Made by a program: the position numbers and the translations under genes. A stretch of 26,444 nt of DNA from Priapulus caudatus (lineage: Eukaryota; Priapulida; Priapulimorpha; Priapulimorphida; Priapulidae): contig NW_014577338.1 in assembly GCF_000485595.1 (NCBI RefSeq), positions 268,692 through 295,135 of the forward strand. Reading direction: 5' to 3'. Under the pieces are notes generated by a model. The model had not been told where the DNA came from. It searched no databases and was given only the letters and a program-made list of their open reading frames with translations. Shown in pieces: positions 1 to 10,945 of this stretch (position 1 is the first letter of the stretch; every line of letters begins with the position of its first letter).

Positions 1-160
1 AAAGCCAGACAATCAGAGATATGTGGAGAGTTAGTCAGTCAGAGATATGCGCAAAGCCAGACAATCAGAGATATGTGGAGAGTTAGTCAGTCAGAGATAT
101 GCGCAAAGCCAGACAATCAGAGATATGTGGAGAGTTAGTCAGCCAGAGATATGCGGAGAT
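1..160. repeat. 52-bp tandem repeat, end of an array
   Basis: Copies begin at 1, 53 and 105, and the first two are identical. The third degenerates after about 150. Each 52-bp unit is itself two related ~26-bp halves that share the core CAGAGATATG. The array is cut by the left edge of the window, so its full size is unknown. No coding role is apparent. Confidence 0.93.
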
Positions 161-2094
161 TCACTCAGGCTGAGATGAGTGGAGAGACAGTTATAAGCAA
201 AGATACATCGCTAAGCTATCGTACGCGGTAGCGATATATTCTTGTTCCGACGCGTCATACCGTACGTAATATTCATGTGCAGACTTGCGTAATAAAAGTA
301 ACTAGCAGGAACGCGAAGGGCACTAAAAGGGTCCATCCTGCCAGAGGTCAGTGTCTCACACGACTATATTTTGCCTAGCGGCGAATATATAGTCGTATAT
401 GAATACCCGTTGTCGCATCCCATTAAACTTGCTCATCTCCCATGGCAACGCGTCGGATCATGTTATCGTCTGACTGAAGATTTGAGCGGGGCGTGAACAC
501 GTGCTCGGCTCCGATTGCCATGCTCTCGCGAAAATAACCTTCGAGGATTCTTTACCACCTAGGACTTTCTGCCGTAAAGGTAGTGATTAATCTGGAAACA
601 GTCGAGTGCTTTAGGCGCGCTACGGCCGGTTAGAACCAGTTCGCCTGTGAGACAACAGTGACAACCGTTTACACTATATAGCATAGTATAGCATGGGTTT
701 ACTCTTCTCCGCGTTAGAACAACGGAAACTCGACGTCATCACTCTGTAGGTTGATTGCCAAACACGGTATTCAAGCACATTTAATCTTGTTTCACCAATC
801 TGTGTTGAATAGGTGAGTATATTCAGAGAAGAACTCGCGTGCATACAAGTTTTTACCTCACCAATATCGTTATGATAATAGGGCACAATGCCATATAATA
901 CCAACGTGAGTCGTCCATGCTCATACTCAGACATGTAGTGTATGTTCAATTCCAGACAGCTATGCATGTCAGGAAATTGAACTGTCTCTGGTTATACAGC
1001 TCGATGTCTAGCAAAGTGGCGCCATCTCCGATAGTTACGTTATGACTATACTGGTTATACACTGTCCCGGGGTTATTATATGGTATAGCAGGTTATGGTA
1101 TAGTGTTAGGATGGCTCTGATGATTTACATCCAACAATTTAGGCTTCAATACGCGCCATCTTACATCTTTAATAATATTTCTAAGTTATTATTACGATCA
1201 ATACTTTCAGTAGTTGTACAAGGAATCGCATCGTGGCATCGCACAGTTCCACTTCCCAGATCAAAATTAAACCTTGCCGCGGCAGTGGGGTGTTTGTTAG
1301 CGGCGTTAATGACCCGTATGTGCGGCGGACTAAGCTGTACGTGTGCATGCGTCTCTACGCTATAAAATATAGCAGGAACGCTGTATTGTAGAATAAACCC
1401 CTCTTTGTGACATCGCGTCGCTACACGTTGAGCAAAATATACACATACGAAATGGCACGAATAAATTTTACGCTAATTATTCCCGCTAACCTGAATAATC
1501 ATAGGTAAATAGACAAATAAATGTTGTTCTATTATTTATTTATTTATTAAGTAGTTGTTTTTCGGCAGCCCACCGGCGAAAGCATGCGCTGTGTAAGTTT
1601 TCAGACATGCATTGAGTTATCATTAGACGAAAGTAGTTAGCACAAATTTATTTGAAGGGGTTATATGACTCATGACTTTTTAATTATCCTATATTTTAAC
1701 AAAGAAATTTTTATTAAGCCTATACGCTGGCCTTTAAATTATTACATTATTTTACATATAGCGGAGATTACGTACGTTTTTGTTATATAATTAAAAAATC
1801 TTTATTCAAAATAAATGTGTAATTTCCAGAAGGTTTGTAAAGTACATCAAAGCATTGATATTTTCACGCCAGACTATAGCACAGCCTCCTGGGTTCCAGT
1901 GAAGAAGATTGCGTCAATTTACTTAAACTCATCGGTGTGATCATCTCGGCTAGCTGGCTGGCATTGAGTCATAATCGTTTGTGTACATAAAAATCCAATG
2001 ACGCTCGCTTCAGAACGGCTTCACTGAAACACTCATTTCCCTTGCAGTTCCCGTGCATTTCGTGCTAACTGATTAATGCACGCCAGTAACCGCA
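161..2094. other. Non-coding stretch without recognised features
   Basis: About 1.9 kb without a recognisable gene or RNA. Open frames here are at most ~107 codons with unremarkable composition and no motif I know. A small hairpin with 10-bp arms (ACGACTATAT at 360-369, its complement at 387-396) surrounds a 17-base loop. AT-rich stretches with TTTA runs occur around 1530-1550 and 1675-1800. Exons of an unrecognised gene cannot be excluded. Confidence 0.6.
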
Positions 2095-2188
2095 CTATAC
2101 ACACTACACGTCATGCCTATTATCTATATTTCTATTGCCTATATATGCCTATGTATCTATATTGCCTATTATCTATATATCTATAGTT
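2095..2188. repeat. Degenerate TGCCTAT/ATCTAT simple repeat
   Basis: Short blocks of TGCCTATTATCTATAT recur with variation, for example near 2114 and 2163. The tract directly abuts the outer end of the left inverted arm at 2189. It may be simple sequence that grew at an insertion boundary. Confidence 0.6.
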
Positions 2189-2441
2189 TCAAGAGCGTAT
2201 AAAGAAGGAGAGCGTACAACGGTGAAATGCTGAAACCATGTTGCAGTATTAGTCGAATTAATAAACTTTCCCCGTTTTATTTTGATGATTCTTTGCAGTA
2301 TTATTGATCAGCTGTCCTACCTTGTTAATATAAAACAAACCGCATGTCCCTACGCTGAGATAATGAGCGGTGAAAATATGGTATTTTCGCTGAAAACCGA
2401 CTCGAGATTAGTGTTTACTGCAACTGCAACTGTCTCTCGTT
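2189..2441 (+). repeat. Left arm of a ~255-bp inverted repeat
   Basis: This arm is the reverse complement of 3359-3616, roughly 85-90% identical by eye. It starts TCAAGAGCGTAT and ends TGTCTCTCGTT. The arms stop matching sharply on the inner side and within a few bases of the outer edge. Both arms, read in the matching direction, translate to the shared peptide YAEIMSGEN followed by a VFS-KTDSR segment, but the frames are short and no family is recognised. It could be a long terminal inverted repeat of one element, or two oppositely oriented copies of a dispersed repeat. Confidence 0.85.
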
Positions 2442-2497
2442 TTGTGGACTGTATGTTGCTTCCGGTCGCCGCTGTGTAGCGCTGACTCGATACGTTA

Positions 2498-3191
2498 TTA
2501 CTACAGCGTTTATGAAAAGCATTTTGTACCAAAAAGCATAAAACCTAGTTTTAGACATTAAAACCGTGTTTTAAGGTCATAAAACCCGGTTTTAAGGTCT
2601 AAAACTAGGTTTTAAGGTCTAAAACCCAGATTTAAGGTCTTAATTCTAGTTTTTAGACTTAAACCTAGTTTTAGAACCTTAAAACGCTAGGTTTAAGCTC
2701 TTTAAAACAGTTTTAAGGCGCTAATACCCCGGTTTTATGGCTTAAAACTGAGTTTTAAGAGCTTAAGAACCGGGTTTAGACCTTAAAAACCTTGGTTTAG
2801 ACGCTTAAAACCGGGTTTTAAGATGCTTAAAAGCCTAGGTCTTTAAGGCTAATACCCGGTTTTTATGCTTAAAACTAGGCTTTTAAGACTTAAAACCGGT
2901 TTTAGACCTTTACAACCCGGTTTACAGAGCTTAAAACGGGTTTTAGAGCTTAAAACTAGGTTTACGCTTCCCGGTCTAAAACCAGGTTTTAAGGTGTAAA
3001 ACCCGGATTTAAGTTCTTAATACCTAGTTTTAGGCGCTTAAAACCGGTTTTAATGATCTTTAAAACTAGGTTTAAGAGGGCTAATAAAACCGGGTATTAT
3101 GCCTTAAAATCTGGTTTTAAGACCGGTTTTAAGGTCTAAAACTAGGTTTTATGCTTTTTGGTACAAAATGCTTTCCATAAGCGTTACTACA
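2498..3191. mobile_element. Foldback-type non-autonomous element with 8-bp target duplication
   Basis: The body spans 2506-3183 (678 bp) and is bracketed by the direct repeat TTACTACA at 2498-2505 and 3184-3191. Its ends are inverted repeats of about 49 bp with only a few mismatches. Both contain AAAGCATTTTGTACC followed by AAAAAGCATAAAACC. The interior is a palindromic minisatellite and there is no transposase frame. An 8-bp duplication fits hAT and a few other DNA transposon superfamilies, but the terminal bases (GCG/CG) are not the usual hAT CA start, so superfamily is left open. The element lies between the arms at 2189-2441 and 3359-3616. Confidence 0.8.
2553..3140. repeat. Palindromic ~20-bp minisatellite
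   Basis: Roughly 25-30 degenerate units of about 20 bp, each close to its own reverse complement (for example AAAACCTAGTTTT or AAACCCGGTTTT, joined by AAGGTC or AGCTT). Unit length wobbles by a base or two. The array forms the core of the foldback element at 2506-3183. As single-stranded DNA it could form a chain of small hairpins. Confidence 0.9.
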
Positions 3192-3358
3192 TCCAGCGTA
3201 AGGGGCGGGTCATCATCATGGCGATAAATAACAAGACGTTTTTGTGGAGTAATGGCTGCGTCAATGACTGGAAATGCAAGAAAAGATAGTAGAGGGAAAA
3301 GAAATTTTATTGTCAATGAATGACGGAAACACGCGAGGTTTCCCGAAGCTATCGCCAG

Positions 3359-3616
3359 AACGAGAGACAGTCGCAGCCACTACGTATCTCGAGTCGGTTT
3401 TCGGCGAAAATACCAGATTTTCACCGCTCATTATCTCAGCATAGAGGCATCGTAGAGACAAGCGGTTTGTTTTATATCAGCAAGGTAGGACAGCTGATCA
3501 ATAATACCACAAGGAATCGTCTAAATAAAACGGGCAAAATTTATTAATTCGACTAATACTGCAACATGGTTTCAGCATTTCGCCGTTGTACGCTCTCCTT
3601 CTTAATACGCTCTTGA
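3359..3616 (-). repeat. Right arm of a ~255-bp inverted repeat
   Basis: Reverse complement of 2189-2441. It begins AACGAGAGACAG and ends at TCTTGA. The minus-strand frame through it reads YAEIMSGENLVFSPKTDSR, matching the plus-strand frame of the other arm with a few substitutions. The 175 bp between the foldback element and this arm do not match the 56 bp on the other side, so the two arms are not simply the outer part of the same element. Confidence 0.85.
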
Positions 3617-3778
3617 TAGTTTCTATACCCACCGAAGCTTTCGCAGCAAAATCTCGCAGATGCGCGAAACAGCCCCGCACAACGCAACATTTGGCACTCG
3701 TACAGTACCGGGCGTCGACCTTTTCGTCCACAACTCGCGCCCCGCGCGTGACGGATCGTGTAACAGCCGCCACGTAAG

Positions 3779-4097
3779 TAAAGCCTAGCGCAGACCTGCG
3801 ACATTTTCATGCAACTCGACAGCGATTCTAGAATCGTCTAAAAATTGCAGCGAAATCGCTACGTCTGCGGGAACGTGCAACTGCAACCCATAGCGATTCT
3901 GGTCGCTTGCGACAAGTTGCAAGAAATCAAACTGTTTTGATTTTGTGCGACTCGTCGCTCCCAATCGCTCCCAAATTGTTCTAGAATTGCTTCGAAATCG
4001 CATGTGTGCGCACACGCGGCGACACATCGACCGATCGCTTGCGGTTGCAGGTTGCAGCGCCGAGCAACCCAAAATCGCAGGTCTGCGCTAGGCTTAA
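3779..4097. mobile_element. MITE with perfect ~20-bp terminal inverted repeats, TAA duplication
   Basis: The ends are exact reverse complements: AGCCTAGCGCAGACCTGCGA from 3782 and its complement ending at 4094. TAA lies immediately outside on both sides (3779-3781 and 4095-4097). The 313-bp body has further self-complementary pieces such as GCAACTGCAACC against GGTTGCAGGTTGC, so it can fold on itself. It has no transposase. A 3-bp TAA duplication is typical of PIF/Harbinger elements, and that assignment is an inference from the duplication alone. The open frames crossing it are by-products. Confidence 0.85.
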
Positions 4098-4446
4098 TCA
4101 GTCGCGGTATCGTCAAGCCCAGCTGGATCCGGCCGCTGGAGCAACGTTCGCACACACCGCTAAGAGCGTCACCGTGTAGCGGCAATCTACCGGCAAGCTA
4201 ATTGCGAGGGCTGCTGTGCTAATTAGTGGGGGTCGGGGACACTGCTGCTCGGCGATACACGTCGCTGTTGCCGTTGCCATATATCCGTGGCGCATGCGAG
4301 ATGCAGCAGCAGCAGCATCCGGTTGCTAAGCAGGAGCCTTGCCTTAGCAACAATCAAAGCTCGCACTTGATGCATGTATGCACTTGATGCACGTGGTTCT
4401 CACGACGCTCTGCAGCGACCACACGCTGATATGTAGAGAGCAATTT
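4098..4446. other. Non-coding spacer with a hairpin and a CAG run
   Basis: No gene is recognised. A short (CAG)n run lies near 4302-4315. A hairpin with 9-bp arms, GTTGCTAAG at 4322-4330 and its complement at 4343-4351, encloses 12 bases. The phrase TGATGCA-GTATGCACT recurs around 4368-4392. Confidence 0.6.
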
Positions 4447-4707
4447 ATGCAATGCAGGGGTCAGCCGGTGCTATGCAGAGGTAAATAGGTCAAGAGATGC
4501 AATTTAGAGCTGAATCAATGCAATGTAGATGTCCAGCGATACAATGCAGTGTTCAACCAATGCAATTTAGAGGTCAAACGACGCAATGCAAAAGTTAAAC
4601 AATAGAATGTAGAGGTCAACAGATGCACTGCAGATGTCACCCAATGCAATGCAGCAGAGATCAAACTATGTAATAAAGAGGTCAATTGATGCAATGCATG
4701 GTTCACA
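4447..4707. repeat. 21-bp minisatellite, about 12 diverged units
   Basis: The consensus is close to ATGCAATGTAGAGGTCAACCA, shown here by typical units starting ATGCAATTTAGAGG or ATGCAATGCAG. Period is mostly 21 bp, with slippage in the first and ninth units. Because 21 is divisible by three, the minus strand carries an open frame with a seven-residue period (LHxLTSx), which is not evidence of a gene. Units differ mainly by substitutions, so this array looks older than the 12-bp satellite further along. Confidence 0.88.
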
Positions 4708-5929
4708 CTGAGACACTCTAAGAAAATGCACTTGTATGAATACAAGAATTCTGACGACTATCGCGGGATAACGTGAGGATGTCGGTGGTTTCCGCGAACG
4801 TCACGTGATGTTTAAGGTAAAACAAGGCTTACCTCAAAATAATCATCTGTCGTTTCACTATCCATAGATCAAACACCGCGTCTGAAACAAATGAAAATAC
4901 GGTTAGCAAAATACTGAACAGCTAATTCACACACACACACACCAGTGACACGAATACGAAACGAGCAACTAATACTCCTCGACGTTTCGACTATATCTCC
5001 GGCGACTCCCGAAATGTGCCTGTCGTTTAGGTACACGGACGCACGGATCAATGGACTTAGAATTAGATAGGACCATCCACACGATACAAGGTGCAGCAGG
5101 CCCAGTACGTTCCATAAAGTGGACTAACCCTACTGATAGCCACTCGCTTAAGTCCTTAGGTGTAGTGCTGCAACACACACATTATTTAGGAAAATTACCG
5201 CCAGCATGTGCTTCCAGGAAAATGCCTAATAATATGGTTTCAGCTCAATCCATGGATAAGAAGCAGGATCGTGTTCCTTCTATTCGGTGATCCATTCATT
5301 TGATCTTGATTTACTCGATTGATCTTTCTTGTGACCGCATGGAAATAGAAATTTCGGTTACATTCCTAATGCACATCGGGGACTCCCCGAACATTGCGCC
5401 AACAGAACTCTCTTATCTATAATCATACCTGGTATCAATCCTACTATCGAGTATGTACTGTGCGCAAGTATATAAAAATCCAGAACCATCGACCACGACA
5501 TAATGTCTTTCGTACCATGAGTGTTTACTGCTTTACACCGGTTTGGTTGGATGCTTCTACCAAATCAGTTGAGCAAGAATCAACAAGCAGGCAGGATAGT
5601 ATGCACTAATCAGAAATAATTTCATTTGAAAATAATGTGTTTGCAGGAATCTATCACTATTTATTTTACACTTATTAAAATTAGAAGGGAATAACAATTG
5701 CTTTATCGCTTCTTCATGTTAGTATAGTCAGTGTCTCTAGTCTGAAGCGTTTATTTCTGCGTATCAATTAGGTTTTATAATAGTGTGTATTATTAGTTAT
5801 ATGCCAGCTGCCTACAGTTCTGGTGTTGCAGTTCGGGTATAGGTTGACTATGTAACGTGCACATAGAAAGAAACATAGTCGATAGCAAATCATGCGGAAT
5901 TGCGCATGCGTTACGAACAATCTCTATCA
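4708..5929. other. Mostly unique sequence, no gene recognised
   Basis: A short CA run lies at 4928-4942. Overlapping frames of 60-80 codons cover 4969-5290 on both strands, and I recognise neither. On the minus strand 4865-4833 reads ATG, ten further codons (MDSETTDDYFE), then GTAAGC, which resembles a short first coding exon with a splice donor and has an in-frame stop upstream. Nothing downstream confirms it. The remainder holds no visible repeat. Confidence 0.45.
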
Positions 5930-5936
5930 TCTCTGC

Positions 5937-5937
5937 C

Positions 5938-6005
<68 letters not shown>

Positions 6006-6035
6006 CTCTGCTCGCTCTACTCTCTCTCTCTGTCG

Positions 6036-6069
<34 letters not shown>

Positions 6070-6135
6070 GTCGTTTCTCTTTCTCTCTCTCCTTCTCGCT
6101 TTCTCTCTCCTCTCTCTCTCTCGCTCTCTCTCGAT
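5937..6135. repeat. Interrupted (CT)n microsatellite
   Basis: About 200 bp of CT broken by G, TTC and TCG interruptions. It leads directly into block A. The equivalent tract before the second copy of A (22026-22060) is only ~35 bp. The serine/leucine-rich plus frames and the arginine/glutamate-rich minus frame through it are by-products. Confidence 0.97.
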
Positions 6136-7015
6136 GCCCTCCTCTGGTGTGTGTCGCTACTGGCGTAACGACGGATGTTGGTCAGCCGCCACCGGGCCAA
6201 GACTCAGCAGATCAGGGTTCCCGAAGAATTAATGACTTCCTTATAAAGTTACCATCAGATATAACTGTTGCCAGGGACGGAAAGACATGGCCGACAATGC
6301 ATGTCTCACGACGAAAGGACTAGGATAATGTACTCGGTGTTGCGGCAAGTCACGTGAGTGTATAAAACCAATCTGCTTTGTAGATAGAAAATGTTCTAGT
6401 TATACAGTTTATAAGTGATTCAATGTCACTGAGCTTTTGGCCCTTCAAATATACGTTCAAAAGTCGCTAGTTCCTTGACAAAGCCTGAGAATGTCAACGC
6501 CGACACTGCTTATTCACTATAGCTTTGTAGCATGTCGGTGTAAACTCACGAAGAACACACACTTATAAATACACAGCCCGCCATGAGCATTCCAGGAGAG
6601 CGTGGTTATTTTTTCATCGATGTTGATCTGGAAAGCCATCAAGCTCTGGTCTGTGTGCTAATTGAACGCAGATCCATAATATTACAAAACTATGCACAAA
6701 ATTGTACATGCAAAGCATAGTCAGTGACATTTGTCAGTCGCTCCCGGCTCGTGTACAACCGTCACACCGGTGCGTCTGGCCAGCTAACTGCTCCCAATTT
6801 ATTTTGATATTTTAATTCGCCGTACATATGACAACAACGCATTCTGTATGTAAGTTAACTTCACTGAGGGAATTCTAATAATGAATTAGTTTAGGACTAT
6901 TCAGTCTATCACTTCGAATAAAAGTGGGCAAATAAACTGCATGAAACGCCATCAGACGCGGCTGTATGGCGGTCTTCGACCATGTTCGACACCCTGCCTA
7001 CGGGCCTGTTTTCAC
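6133..7015 (+). repeat. Block A, copy 1 of a ~880-bp direct repeat
   Basis: Matches 22055-22939 in the same orientation over its whole length, differing mostly by one-base indels. Shared landmarks include GTGTGTCGCTACTGG near the start, the TTAATGACTTCCTTATAAAG segment, and GCCTACGGGCCTGTTT at the end. It is bracketed by a CT tract upstream and a CA/CGCA tract downstream in both copies. No reading frame is conserved between copies. It may be a non-autonomous mobile element or part of a larger duplicated module. Confidence 0.9.
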
Positions 7016-7258
7016 ACCGCGCCGCGCGACGCACGCCACATACACACGCCAGCGCGCGCACGCACGCACAATACACACCGCGCGCGCACGCGACGCACAT
7101 GACACACCCGGCGCGGCTACGCACCATTACGTACACACAGACCACACAACCCACACACACCACACACACACACACACGTACACGCACACGCACGGCACGC
7201 ACGCACGCACGCACCACGCACCGCACGCACACGCACACGCACACCACACACACAACGT
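7016..7258. repeat. CA / CGCA / GCGC-rich microsatellite
   Basis: A mixed array of CACA, CGCA and GCGC steps right after block A. The second copy has the same kind of tract in the same place at 22940-23022, much shorter. Alternating purine-pyrimidine tracts of this kind can adopt Z-DNA. Histidine/threonine and valine/cysteine-rich frames across it are by-products. Confidence 0.95.
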
Positions 7259-7267
7259 TATATGAAG

Positions 7268-8489
7268 ATACTAGCTGCGCGGTACACGTATGTTCGCTGG
7301 CGGTAAATCGTTGCTACTAATTCATTACTACTAATATGGGACCACAATAGGAAAATTGCGTCTTCGTAAGGTAAAATCGACCCAGTCGAGAGGATCGATG
7401 CGATCCATTTTCCATTTTCGATACCATTTTTTTTTGGGTCGATTGATTGTTTTTGGAAATTGGGTTTTAAGTGAATATGGGTAGTAAAAAGTCGACATAA
7501 CATATGCAACAATATAATATTACAAAATCAGTCTAATAAGATAATAGAGCTGGTGGGAAAAAACTTTACGTTATGACTTTATATGACAGCACAACCCAGA
7601 CTTTAGAATCGGGCGCATAATAGTTAATATGGTGATGTAAAATGACAAAAGTTAGTATACAGCATGTCGAATGCGGTTGGACCTTTTTCATTTCAAAGCC
7701 GCTGATAAACAATGTTTCCGTGTTATTCTCTGCGTGCAAATATGTAAGATTCCTGGCGTCTCCAACTCTTGAACCTCCCCACGTCACAGCTATTCATTGT
7801 GAGACCGGTACCATGATAAAAGAAATCGATATATATATATAGATAGAGACAGACCCGCGAGGGGGTCATTAACTATGTGTCCAGTAACCAGGTACCTAGT
7901 GTCCCAGTACCTATGTGTCGGTACCTATGTGTCCAGTACCTATGTGTCCCGCGGTACCTATGTGTCCAGCGAGTGGGGGTCGGGCTAGTCACGTGGATAT
8001 TGTCTAGTGAATGCTTAGGCGCGCACCATGCCGACATTGAAATAAGAAATTTTGTAATTGAATCAGAAAATGCATAGCTTTGGAATGGGTACAATGCTAT
8101 TTCTGAGTCGTAGCATCTGAACTGAAAACTCTGAACTCAGGGTGAGTACTTACCTCTGAACTGGTCCTGGTTATGCTCTAGTGGTTTAGTATGATTTCGC
8201 GTTTCGGATTTCACAATATAAGCAGCTGATGACGATCATGAGTGAGGGCAAGAAATTAAGTTCATAGGTTTTTTCTGTCTTGGCAGCACGTGCTGCAGCT
8301 GAGCCTGCTGAATTGTGTGAAGATTGACGAAATTCAACGCGGTTTTTCACGGATTTTGTCGGTGAGTTTCAAGGTTTCCGACAGGTTAGACAGGCTTTGA
8401 CATCTAGGAACAACTCCCCGGTATAACAGATGGCCTGTGAAAATGCATCCCAGATCGCTTTGGGCGGTTTGGCCGCCTATAAGGAAGAT
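7268..8489 (+). mobile_element. Leader R1 of a CATA-array unit
   Basis: A 1.2-kb segment with a diverged, shorter copy at 10183-10945. Shared stretches include GACAGCACAACCCA, TGTGTTATTCTCTG, GTAAGATTCCTGGCG, and the final ~75 bp ending GCCTATA-GGAAGATACATAC. It contains about 300 bp (7800-8110) that the second copy lacks. No coding frame is conserved between copies. It leads directly into the long CATA array. Confidence 0.8.
7873..7970. repeat. GTACCTATGTGTCC minisatellite
   Basis: Five to six short units of about 14-18 bp built on GTACCTATGTGTCC, with variable joints (AG, CGCG). They lie inside the part of R1 that is missing from R2. Confidence 0.85.
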
Positions 8490-8706
8490 ACATACATATC
8501 AACATACGATACATAATACTACATACATACAACATAACATACAGTAATACATACATACATACATAACATAACATTACAATTACATACTTACATACATTCA
8601 TACATACATACATACATACATACATACTACATACATACATACATACATACAATACAATACATACATACCATACACATAGCATACATACATACATTACATA
8701 CATACA

Positions 8707-8737
<31 letters not shown>

Positions 8738-10164
8738 CTACATACATAGCATACATACATACATACTATACAGTACATACATACATACATACATACATAC
8801 CATAACATTAACCATAAATATCATACGATACATCACAGTTACATACACTACATAGCTACCATCATACAGACATTACTACATTACATACATACATACAACT
8901 ACATACATACATACATACATACTATCATACATACTCATACATACATAAACATACATCATATCATACATACATACATACATACATGACATACAATACATAC
9001 ATACATACATATCATACACTACATACAATACATACATACATACATACATCATACATACATCAACATACTACATACATACATACATACATACATTACATAC
9101 ATACATTCACATACATACTTCAGACATACAACATACAACAATACAACAGTACATACATACATACATACCATACATAATTACATACAGTACATACATACAT
9201 ACAACATACATACAATACATACACATTTACATACATTACATACATACTACATAAATAGCATACAGTACATACATTACAACATACATACCATACATCATAC
9301 ATTACATACAACATACATACATACAATACATACATACATACATACATAACATACATACATACATACTAATTACATCATACATACATCATCATACATACAT
9401 ACAACATACATACATACATACATACATACATACATACATACCATTACATACGATACAATACATATACTACATAACATACATACATACATACATACAAAAC
9501 ATGCATACGATACCACTAACATACATACACTACATACAACATACATACATACATACATACATACATACATACATACATACATCATACATAACATACATAC
9601 ACTACATACATCATTAATACATACATACATACATATCATACTACATCATACAACATAACATACATACATACAACATACATACAATACATCATTACATACA
9701 TACATACATACAGACATACATACTACATACATATACATACATACATTACATACATAACATGACATACACATCATCACATACATACCTAAATTTACATACA
9801 GTACATAATACGATTACATACATACCATACATACCATACATCACGCCACATACCATACATAGATACATACATAACATAACATTACATAACATTAATACAT
9901 ACATACATACATAACATACATCACATACATACATACATACATAAACATACAGTACATTACATACATACATACATACACACATACATACATACATACATAC
10001 ATCATACACTACATACATACATACATACGATACAGTACATACATACAGTACATAATACATACAATACATACATACATACAGTACATACAATAGCATACTA
10101 CATACATACATACATACATATAATACATCACATACAGTTACATACATACATACATACATACATA
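8487..10164. repeat. (CATA)n array, ~1.68 kb
   Basis: A nearly continuous CATA tetranucleotide array with frequent one-base drops and short interruptions. It starts directly after GGAAGATA and ends at ACGAACTGCAAATATAT (10166 onward). The interruptions show no obvious regular higher-order period by eye, which suggests unpolished sequence as well as real decay. Tyrosine/methionine/cysteine-rich frames on the minus strand are by-products. Confidence 0.97.
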
Positions 10165-10182
10165 ACGAACTGCAAATATATA

Positions 10183-10945
10183 TTAGACTAGCCGGGTACC
10201 GCTGCGCTGGTCGTAAAATCGTGGCTGACTAATTTCGATACTACTAATAATCGGACACAATAGGAACATTGCGGTAAAAATCGACAATAACACTTGCCAC
10301 AGGAATATCATATTTACAATTAGGCAGGGGGGAAAAACTGTTAGTATGACATTTATGTGACAGCACAACCCAACTTGAACCCCTGCGAACATAATAGTAA
10401 TATGGTGTAATGAGAAAAAGTATTATAACAGCATGTTACGAATGGGTTGCACTTTTCATTTGAAAACGTCTTGATAACAATGTCTTTTTGTGTTATTCTC
10501 TGGTGGACAAATGTAAGATTCCTGGCGGTCTCGAACTGTTGAGGCTAGCCCACGTACGGACATGTTTATACGTTATGGCACGTTTACGGCACGCTAACAG
10601 CCAGTGTCCGAATGAGTTGCACTTGCTCATTTGAAAGCCTCTTGATAAACAATGCAGTCGTACCTCTGAGCTGGCCTGTGCTGTGCTTGTTTAATACTGG
10701 CGCTTTCGCTTTCACATAGGCAACAGCCTATGAAGCGATGGCCAAGAATATAGGTCATCGATTGTTCTGGTGTGGCAAGCACTGTAACAGTGTACGAATT
10801 GACGGGTTTTTCACGAGATTTTTCGGGAGTTGACCGGTTTGACAGGTTTTTTTGTCTTAGGACACTCCGGTATAAGAGATGGGCCCCTGTGAAAATTGCA
10901 GTCCAATCGCTTGGCGGTTTTTGGCCGGCCTATAGGCGAAGATAC
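10183..10945 (+). mobile_element. Leader R2 of a second CATA-array unit
   Basis: A diverged, shortened copy of 7268-8489 that starts only ~20 bp after the end of the first CATA array, making a tandem pair of units. It contains an internal duplication: the GTTGCACTT-TCATTTGAAA-CTTGATAA-CAATG phrase occurs near 10445-10482 and again near 10613-10653. The last ~75 bp, including GGCGGTTTTTGGCCGGCC, lead into the next CATA array. Confidence 0.8.

Noticed and set aside
5793-6323. Serine/leucine-rich plus frames and an arginine/glutamate-rich minus frame
   Set aside because: By-products of the (CT)n tract. The frames run into block A, where the second copy does not preserve them.
6960-7015. Possible tRNA or SINE B-box (CATGTTCGACACC)
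   Set aside because: It only partly resembles the GGTTCGANNCC box. No A-box at the right spacing, no cloverleaf and no A-rich or repeat tail was found.
6909-7320. Cysteine/valine-rich or histidine/threonine-rich frames
   Set aside because: Translations of the CA/CGCA tract. The non-repeat part (NRPVGRVS) is present in both A copies but continues differently in each because of indels.
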